A DNA stretch of 64,000 bases from Botrytis cinerea B05.10 (lineage: Eukaryota; Ascomycota; Leotiomycetes; Helotiales; Sclerotiniaceae): contig NC_037324.1 in assembly GCF_000143535.2 (NCBI RefSeq), positions 806,001 to 870,000 of the forward strand, written 5' to 3'. Both the position numbers and the translations under genes were made by a program. Numbering within the stretch: position 1 is the first letter of the stretch; the number at the start of each line of letters is the position of its first letter. Below, in pieces: positions 55,842 to 64,000 of the stretch. Under the pieces are notes generated by a model. That model searched no databases, had not been told where the DNA came from, and saw only the letters and a list, made by a program, of their open reading frames with translations.

Positions 55842-58800
55842 ATGTATTTTTCCTCTTTTGTCCTTCTGGCATTGTCCACCCCCATCCACGCCGCAGCAGG
55901 TGATGGAGATTGGAATGCTGCATATACCAAAGCTAAAACAACTTTGGCCAAACTCACGAATGCAAATAAAGTCACGCTAGTTACAGGCGTTGGATGGGAG
56001 AAGGGGCCATGCGTTGGCAATACCGCTGCTATTCCTTCGATTGGATGGCCGGCTTTCTGTTTACAGGATGGTCCTTTGGGGTATGTAATTTTCTGTGAAT
56101 TCTGGAAAAAGGGACTGGCCACTGAAGAGAGATGATGGTTAATGTTGTTGATATTGATGTGAGGTAGAGTTCGATATGCTCAAAAAGTAACGGCGTTTCC
56201 TGCGGGGATTACTACAGGTAGCACTTGGGATACAGAGCTGATGTATGCGAGGGGTAATGCTCTAGGTATGATGGAATCTATCTTATGACTATTTTGATTG
56301 AGACGAAAATGTCGACGGATGAAAGCTCATTCTACATGATAGGAGCCGAAGCCAAAGCACTCGGTGTTCATAATCAGTTAGGTCCTGTGGCTGGACCTTT
56401 GGGGAAAATTCCAGTGGTTTGTAGCTCGCTATATCCCACTCCTCGGTGTATTGTCTGAGGAAATACTGATATTTGAACAGGCGGGGAGGAATTGGGAAGG
56501 ATTTAGCAATGATCCTTATCTTTCTGGTGTTGCCATGGCGAATGTAAGACTTCATTTTGTCACCTTTTACAAATTTGTCGAGAGATTAGAATGGCACACG
56601 TTGATGTTTACTCATAGACGGTAGAGGGCATGCAAGCAGCAGGTGTCCAAGCATGCGCGAAGCATTACCGTAAGTGATTGCATATTCATGGATACCCGCT
56701 ATCTAACCAGATCTCCTAGTTGGGAATGAACAGGAATTCAATCGAGGAACAATGAGTTCGAATATTGTCGATAGAGTTAATCACGAGGTGCGTGTCAACT
56801 TAGTATCACAAATCAAGTGTGATTCTTACAGTGATATAGTTATATCTTTGGCCCTTTGCCGAAGCAGTCAAGGCAAACGTCGCGTCAGTAATGTGTTCAT
56901 ACAACAGATTTAACAGCACGTACGCTTGTGAAAATCAAGCTTTACTTACAGGACTATTGAAAAACGAGTTGGATTTTCAAGGCTACGTTGTTAGTGGTAT
57001 GTATCGAATCGAACCATGTCTAAGGTACTATCGTGTCGATAAATCCTGACAAGTGTATAGACTGGGCAGCGCAGAAAACTACAACAGGCAGCGCAAATGC
57101 AGGAATGGATATGGCTATGCCAGGAGATAATTTTGGCGACAATAATTTTATATGGGGAACTAATCTTCTGAATGCCGTTACTGCGTAAGTCTACACAATA
57201 CCTTCACCAAAATGTATACTTATACATTTCATCTAACAATTCCACAGTGGTACTGTTCCCCAAACCCGTCTTGATGACATGGCAACTCGTATTCTAGCCG
57301 CCTGGTATTTTCTCGCCCAAGATACAAACTATCCTGCTGTGACCGGCTGGACTTCCTGGAATGGCGGAGTCGGCGGACCTAATGTTTCTTCAACCCATAA
57401 TACCGTTGCACGAGCCATTGCTCGCGATGGGATTGTTCTATTGAAGAATACCAATAATGCACTGCCGCTTAAGAAACCGGTTAGTTTGGCATTGATTGGT
57501 CAAGATGCTATTGTAAATCCAGCTGGGGCGAATGCATGTATCGATAGAGGTTGTGATGTTGGAACTTTAGCTATGGTGGGTTATACAGTTTTCTTTTCTC
57601 GATGTGTTACCGTCGTTGATTCCGAAAGAAATGAATCTAACTGTGACATGTAGGGTTGGGGCTCCGGAACAGCCGACTTCCCATATTTAGTTGCGCCATA
57701 TGATGCACTAAAAGTCAAGGCTGCTGCAGATGGCACGACCTTAACTCTTTCAAATACAGATTCGACATCAACAGGAGCTTCAGTAGCAAGTGCTGCTGCG
57801 ACAGCTATCGTGTTTATCAATTCAGACGCAGGCGAGGAATATATCACTGTATGTTTCCAAGATGCATTCCAGCCCTCTTTTACTCACCCTCAAAACAGGT
57901 CGAAGGAGCAAAAGGCGACCGCATAAATCTCGATCCTTGGCACTCGGGCAACGCACTCGTCGCCGCGGTCGCCGCCGTCAACAAAAACACAATCGTCGTA
58001 ATCCATAGCGTCGGCCCCCTGATTCTCGAAAGCATCCTCGCTCTCCCCAACGTCATCGCCATCGTCTGGGCCGGTCTCCCGGGTCAAGAATCCGGAAACG
58101 CGCTCGTGGATATCCTATACGGTTCTGTGTCTCCGTCGGGAAAACTCCCTTACACCATCGCGAAGACGCAAGCAGATTATGGTACCGCGATTGCGAGTGG
58201 CGATGATAGTTATGCCGAGGGATTGTTTATCGATTACAGACATTTCGATCAGAGTTCTATTGTGCCGCGTTATGAATTCGGGTTCGGGTTGAGTTATACT
58301 ACATTTTCATATTCCAATCTCGTTCTCTCGTCCATTTCTACAACCCCTGGAAATAGCGGCATTCTGCCCGGAGGGAAAGCCAATCTCTACGACTCCATCG
58401 CTACCGTCTCCGTATCGGTCACAAACAACGGTACCATCCCCGGCGCAGAAGTAGCACAGCTGTACATTGGATTCCCAAACTCCATCCCAAACACCCCCCC
58501 GAAACAACTCCGCGGGTTCAAAAAAGTCAATCTCGCAGCCGGCGTCGCAAACAGCATCACATTTTCGCTGCGAAGGAAAGATTTAAGTTACTGGGACACG
58601 ACGACTCAATCGTGGATTTTACCTTCTGGAACTTTTAACGTATATGTAGGAAGTAGTAGTCGCGATATTCGCTTAAGTGGAACCTTTTTGAGTTCTGGCG
58701 CGGGCTCTGGATCTCCTTCTTCTACTTCTTCTTCTTCCATTTCGTCAAGTACGATGACTTCTTTATCGTCTACGTCTCTCACAACGTCGATATCGGTGCC

Positions 58801-59059
58801 GACTCTCACGACGAAAACTAGCACGACTAGTATCGCCAGCGCAACGACTTCTGCGACTGGGGCTCTGCAAACTCTCTATGGACAGTGCGGAGGAAATGGA
58901 TATACTGGACCGACGGTGTGTGCAAGCGGGAGTTGTAAAGTCAGTAATGCGTATTATAGTGAGTAGATTTTTTTCTCCCCCTGGGTGTTTTAGAGAGGAG
59001 AGAGAGATACTTGGGGGGTTGGGCACTGATGTGAGAAAATAGGTCAATGTTTACCTTGA
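55842..59059 (+). CDS. GH3 beta-glucosidase with C-terminal CBM1
   Basis: Twelve exons by GT/AG and frame: 55842-56080, 56168-56265, 56343-56416, 56481-56543, 56618-56669, 56720-56787, 56840-56996, 57061-57184, 57248-57575, 57654-57848, 57899-58958 and 59043-59059; 824 aa. A signal peptide ([17 protein letters not shown]) is followed by the GH3 TIM barrel ([60 protein letters not shown]), with the catalytic nucleophile Asp251 in GYVVSDWA. The second alpha/beta domain ([39 protein letters not shown]) and an FnIII-like domain ([20 protein letters not shown]) follow. A Ser/Thr linker leads to a CBM1 ([31 protein letters not shown]), whose last cysteine is on the 17-nt final exon. Secreted; it releases glucose from cellobiose and beta-glucans, and the CBM1 tethers it to cellulose. 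The CBM1 is unusual on a GH3 enzyme. Confidence 0.93.
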
Positions 59060-60646
59060 TGATGGTTGGAAGTTTGGGGTGAAGGGAGAGAAGGAGAAGA
59101 GGAAGAGGAAGAGGAAGAGGGGGTGGAATGGAGATGGGGATGGGGATGGGGATGGGGAAGATGTGGGTTTGGGTTTGAGTTTGAGGAGATGGAGTGCCTA
59201 TCTATTTAGTGATATATTAAAAGAGCTGAGAATATAATATAATATATATATTCCCACATTATCCACAGCCAGCTCCCCAAAGAAAAAAAAAATACGTATA
59301 CGAGATGGGTCTTTCCAATACCATTTTCTCCTTCCGTCATTCTATCATTCCATGCATCCATTCTCCTCTCCTCTCCCGCACGCACGCAATCCACAAACTC
59401 CAACCCCCCAGTACTTCAACAACTCTTCCCGCGTCTCTTTTCCTAATCATTCCAATATGATTCTCTCGAGCTGCTTCGCTTGAGCTCGATTCTAATTCTA
59501 TTAACTTGTTATTGAATTAATCTTCTCTCTTTGACGATTGTTTTAGGATGAGGATGAGGATGAGGATGAGGATGAGGATAAGTATATATTCACCTTATTG
59601 TTTTTTTTTTCTGAATCTACTTATATCATCATCATCATCATAATCATTATTATTATCCCTTTCTTCCCTCATACTTTATACATCATCCCATAATCCCATC
59701 CAGCCATCCATCCAGCCAGCCAGCCAGTCAATTTCAATCCCCACTCCTCCTCCTATTCCCAGTCCTAGTTCTAAACCACCAATTCCCAATTCCCACTTCC
59801 CAACAAACAAATATTCTCCTCTCCTCTTCTCTCCTCTCCTCTCCTCTCCTCTCCTCCCCTCCCCTCCCCACCCCCCAAAAATACTCTCCCTCCCTCCCTC
59901 CACCCAGACCCCAATCCACCAATTACCCAGTTCTTAGTTCACCCCTCGCCAATCTCCCCCTAACCCTTTTACCACTTACCATTTACCATTTACCATTTAC
60001 CACCTACCAATTACCCTTCACCCATTTCCCATTTACCACCTACCGTTCACATCTCAACAATCTAACCCTTACTCCCCAACTCCCCAATTTCTCAATTCTC
60101 AAAATCAAAGCCTCACATCAACCTCACATCAAAACCCCAGGAACCAACTCTTCATTTCAAAATCTGCAAAGACCATCATCATTATTATCATTTAATTATT
60201 CATTTCGCATTACCATCATACATCACTATCACTAAAGAACTCCCCTTAAAAAAAAGAATAAAAAAGAGAAGCGTAAAATATTTATGTTGGGGTATCGGAA
60301 AAAGATATATACTCCATGACGCCGTAACTATTCGATACCATTTTATCTCTTCCGATGAATTAGAGTTGTTTTGGGGTTTGTCCTATGCGCCCATTATATG
60401 CCCTGGGGTTGATTTGGTATGTGATGAACTCCTTCGTCGAATACCGCGTCGTGTCTACCATTGGTGATATTAGATTGTTGAGTCAGAGATATCTATCCCT
60501 ATTAAAATACTTGTACTTCGTGCCTGATTATACCCCAAGAATCTACGACGGATATTGCTTGTCAGCCCTTGAAATTGTGTCTTTCTTTTTCGTTGTTTTT
60601 CTTTCCAGGAATTGTGATCATATCCATTGTTGAATCGTCCATCACA
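59060..60646. other. convergent, pyrimidine-rich low-complexity region
   Basis: 3' sides of the beta-glucosidase (+) and APC15 (-). Repeats include GAAGAG and GATGGG at 59085-59160, GGATGA x 5-6 at 59546-59580, CTCCT at 59816-59860 and a TTACCAT-type heptamer array at about 59965-60040. From 59690 to about 60130 the plus strand is strongly pyrimidine- and A-rich with few G. No gene is supported. Confidence 0.6.
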
Positions 60647-61698
60647 TCATCTTGCTCCTCGAGGACTACTATATAACACACTACTATCGTGCGATATAAG
60701 ATTCGAAAGATCCATCGAGTTTTGAGTACCATCACTCCTAACCATACTTGCACCATGACCTCCATGATTTCCAAGAGGAAGACTTTCAGCTTCACTTTCC
60801 TCCTCACTGCTATCCAATTCATCTTCCGTATCTGTATGTTCATATCCTTCGTCGCCTTCGGGAATATCATCATCAAGATCCACTTCCATGTCTTCATCTT
60901 GATTATCTTCTTCGTGCTCATGAACTAGATCTTCCTCTTGTAGCATTTGCGATTGCTCTTCTTCGGCAATGGTAGAAGCGCCATCATCTTCTAGCATTGA
61001 TCCTCTGGGGGGCCCGAGACGTGTTATCGCATCTCTGTAAGCTTCATCCGTCATGCGAGAAGCTGTGAGTGCTCTAGGAACATCCTCGAGATCGTTTTCT
61101 TCATCTTCATCTTCATCATCTTCACTCGCATCGGATGAATCACTGGGTCCCATTCCCGTCTCATCCGCATCAGGAATCTCATCATCAAGATCCACCACCC
61201 CATCCATCTCACCCTCCATATCGTCAGCCGGTATCATTGCCTCCGTCTCCGCCTGTTCCGCTTCGGCAAGTTCTTGTGCCAATTGTTCTCGTCTCATTGC
61301 TTCTTGATGTTCTTCCATTTCTCTTTTCTCTTCTCTCAATTGATGTAACGATTTTGCTACTCCCGGAGGCTTAATCCAGGAACTTCCCCAGTTTTGTACA
61401 TTTTGCTTTCTCCTCTCGATGTATTCTTCATCTAAGCGTAATCGTGCTAGAGGTGTTCTATTACTGGCTTGTTGACGACGCGAGCCGTGGTTTTGGTTTG
61501 ATGTAACATGGAGAGCGGTATGATCAAATGTATTGTTTGTGGGTTCTATGTGCTGGGGAATGTTGCTATGAGATGATGTGTACCAAAGATTGTAGGACTG
61601 TGGTGTATGAGTTAGTTATGACTTTCAGGTAAACAAAGCTTGTGGACTATGGACTATGTACGCACGTCTGTCGGGGCAAGGTTTGGAAGGGAAAACAT
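60647..61698 (-). CDS. anaphase-promoting complex subunit APC15/Mnd2-like
   Basis: Two exons, 61698-61666 (33 nt, MFSLPNLAPTD) and 61597-60647, give 327 aa. The N-terminal part, SYNLWYTSSHSN, LARLRLDEEYIERRKQNVQN, WGSSWIKPPGVAKSLHQLRE and then EKREMEEHQEAMRREQLAQE, matches fungal APC15/Mnd2. The rest is a long Asp/Glu-rich tail with repeated acidic blocks (VDLDDEIPDADE and VDLDDDIPEGDE), a hallmark of this subunit. In the APC/C ubiquitin ligase, APC15/Mnd2 regulates turnover of the mitotic checkpoint complex and activator use; in yeast Mnd2 also restrains the meiotic APC/C. The protein is nuclear by inference. The first exon is short and would be missed by models that start at the internal Met at 61339. 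The donor is GTGCGT and the acceptor CCACAG. Confidence 0.85.
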
Positions 61699-64000
61699 GA
61701 CTGTAATGATTTTGTGCTTGGAAAACGCGACAACGAGCAAGGAGTTATATAGCGTTGGCAATCCGTACTATGATGTTGAAATGGTGGTGCTCATGGAGGA
61801 ATTCTAGAATTGTTGTACCAAACTCGATAGCCTGCCTGCCTGCCTCTTCTTTCCTTTGTCTTTGAACCTTAGCCTGAGACTAATTCAACAGCCTTGCGGG
61901 ACAGTTGCGAGCAGACTCAGCCTCGGCTGGGCGGTGAAATGTGCTACGGCAGAATTAAAAAGATTCCCCAACCATGTTCTGTTGGAATTTGTCGAGGTTT
62001 TTCTCACGTGTTCAGCAAAATGACTTTTGGAGTTGTATTACTGTGTGTGTACTTTCGTCTACTTGCTTGATATAGCTATGAATCTTTTGAAAAGATCTAT
62101 GCAATATATCATATAGAGATCTGTTTTCTATTTCTCTCTTGTATTCACCAAAATGACTTCTGAAGTCGTATTACTGTGTGTGTACTTTCGTCTACTTGCT
62201 TGATGTAACTATGAATCTTTTGAAAAGATCTATGCAACACATCATATAGAGACCTCTTTTCTATTTGGGCTTGTTTCCCCGTAGTCTCCTAAAGGGCCAA
62301 CCAAATTTTCTCTTGCTTCTATGTTCTCACTTCTTAGAACGCAAGAACTATCGATCTTCTCACAGCTTCTTGATCAGAGCGTACCCAGTCTGGATTTGTA
62401 CACAGGAGCAGGCTCGGCAGGCCATTTGAAGTTATCCTGACAGATACCGGCACGAGTTGCTATGATTTTGCTGTCCTCTGTTGAATGTACAAACCCCCTG
62501 GTCGATATATATAAAACATTGCTGAATCGTTAAATGAAAATCATATTCTAGCCTCGTCTTGCGTCCCCGGTCTCTCCCGACATTCAAAGCAAACCCCATG
62601 GCAGCAATATTGTTCTGACAACTACCTACCCAGGTGTCTCCATAATCCTCTTGACCGCCATCTTCTCCAGTGATGCGATCGGAGGACAATTTACTCGTAT
62701 TGTACACAATGTATTGAATTACTTTTTCTGCCAGCCCAAGATCTCGTGCTGCATGCATCGGTCGGATCCGGGAAATCCTCTTTCGTGGCCTGTTCTCTTC
62801 CTCCTTCTTCTCATAGACTGTTCGACCAGAGTTGCACATCCACAAGCGACTTGCATGAGGAAAAACGTCAGATTTGCTTGTCTACTACTACAACTCTGCA
62901 ATGCTGCATGCACTTGAAGGTGGGATATTTCCTTCATAGCTGTGTGAGCAGGGGCTGGGGGACATACCCCTCACTCAGTCAATCTCAATGGTAATCTGCC
63001 TATCTGAAGCTCGTAATTGGTCGGACCTCCAGACGTTCATGTTCCTGTGTGTAATTTTTGAATTTTTTCTTGTATCGCGGGGATCCTTGCCGCCGCCACC
63101 AATGGGAATCAAGTCAAAAATCGATCTTCTCCCCTCAAGCTGTCCTCAATCTCATCCCATATCTCACGCTGAATGAGGTTCATCGTATGCCTATCCTGGC
63201 GTGGCTCCTTTCTTCTAAACATGTTAGAGTACCTCCGGATGCTGGTTCTGGTCCAATGATTTGCCCAACATAGGCAATGTTACCCATAAAATCTTCCTAT
63301 ATACTGACCAAACTTCACTCGAGCGACATCGGCAGAAATGTTAAGTGATGATTGAGGGTCGAGTTCCATGAAGTTGTTCTCGGTGAGATATCTCATTGGT
63401 CGATTAGAGACCTGGCCAATTCACGCCATGCAAAGATCCTTGACCTTGTCGATGCATCCAAGTGTGGGGGAAATAAACGTATCGGTTGTTCAATCCATAG
63501 GAGTGGGAGAAATGGTCAGCATGGGTCTGAAGAGCTCAACCCACGTAATATTTTTTATATGTCTGATTTTGGACAGCAATGTGTTAGTTAGGTCCTGTAC
63601 TACGAGTGCGTGCGAGGGATTGGAATGTGCGAAGTATAGGTCTATTTTGTTGGGGACGAGATACATGAATGCTTTGAGGTAAGGCGAGTGAAACAAGATG
63701 GCTGTAAAAAGATTGAAAATACCTGTACGTACGTGTAGTCTTGATTTGATACTACTCCCACTCCCACTCCCACTCCCACTCCCACCAGATCTACGACGAA
63801 CAGTTCCCGCACCCAGGTAGTGAAAGTCTGCGAGGGGCACATACCTTTTACCTTTCCTTCGGTCCTACGTAGCTTTCTCTAATCAAGTGCGGGAAAAAGT
63901 GTAATCGATGTACCGGCAACACCTAGCTGTCATAGGTGTCATAGATGCAACAAGTTGCAAGAAGCGTAATATAAGGGCAACAAAGTGAATGAGAGCCAGC
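61699..64000. other. window end: spacer with tandem duplication, no confident gene
   Basis: A 123-bp tandem duplication lies at 62011-62266. Two minus-strand frames (62432-62845 and 63490-63840) look partly protein-like but have no known motif and cannot be joined with confidence; the second runs into a CTCCCA repeat (63754-63785) that codes Gly/Ser on the minus strand. They could be exons of a gene, or decayed remnants. Confidence 0.45.
62011..62266. repeat. diverged 123-bp direct tandem duplication
   Basis: Copy 1 is 62011-62133 and copy 2 is 62144-62266, offset by 133 bp. I count about ten differences, roughly eight of them transitions (C/T or G/A) and two transversions, with no indels. 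No coding frame runs through either copy. Confidence 0.75.

Noticed and set aside
62746..62994. Walker A-like GSGKSS on the plus strand
   Set aside because: The frame is short, has no Walker B or other ATPase motif, and is better explained as chance.
1..64000. CRISPR arrays, bacterial-type operons and riboswitches
   Set aside because: None seen; intron structure and gene content are eukaryotic.

Overview
The window is nuclear DNA from a filamentous ascomycete. Short spliceosomal introns (mostly 45-110 bp, GT...AG) interrupt most genes, genes lie on both strands with long low-complexity spacers, and the gene set is fungal: an NmrA-type nitrogen repressor, a PigL_N/NACHT/ankyrin NLR, a G1 acid protease, and a GH3 beta-glucosidase with a CBM1 cellulose-binding domain. 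The protease and the overall gene style recall Leotiomycetes such as Botrytis or Sclerotinia, but that placement is an inference and was not tested.

Layout. 1-4.6 kb: gene-free flank and probable long leader of the NmrA gene (4582-5973 +). 7.5-12.9 kb: a FAD aromatic hydroxylase (-) and a divergent 834-aa membrane protein (+) of unknown family. 14.1 kb: tRNA-Gly(UCC) (-). 16.3-20.2 kb: an eIF4E2/4EHP-like cap-binding protein (-) and a flavin-containing monooxygenase (-). 20.7-26.0 kb: a very large acidic telomere-type POT1/Cdc13 OB-fold protein (+), sharing a 529-bp divergent promoter region with the monooxygenase. 26.8-29.7 kb: an NLR (+). 32.8-35.2 kb: a secreted G1 acid protease (+) and, convergent with it, a small secreted protein with repeated dibasic processing sites (-). 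35.2-41.1 kb: gene-poor. 41.1-42.5 kb: a three-repeat Myb regulator (+). 42.5-48.0 kb: gene-poor. 48.0-52.5 kb: a Gln-rich/Cys-rich single-pass membrane protein (-) and a pathogen-related, SnoaL-like protein (-). 53.6-59.1 kb: a 2-oxoglutarate/Fe(II) prolyl-hydroxylase-like enzyme (+) and the 12-exon GH3 beta-glucosidase (+). 60.6-61.7 kb: APC15/Mnd2 of the anaphase-promoting complex (-). 61.7-64 kb: no confident gene; it holds a diverged 123-bp tandem duplication.

The genes do not form an obvious biosynthetic cluster. Housekeeping genes (eIF4E2, telomere protein, APC15, tRNA, NmrA) are mixed with environment-facing ones (acid protease, beta-glucosidase, NLR, secreted and membrane Cys-rich proteins). 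The items most worth follow-up are the Kex2-processed repeat-like secreted protein at 34.5-35.2 kb, the NLR with its P-loop on a 25-nt exon, the cluster of four PacC-type motifs 1.6 kb upstream of the acid protease, the SUMO-interacting-motif-like sequences in the telomere protein, and the Gln/Cys-rich membrane protein. Exon models were built by hand from splice signals and reading-frame continuity; they have no transcript support here.
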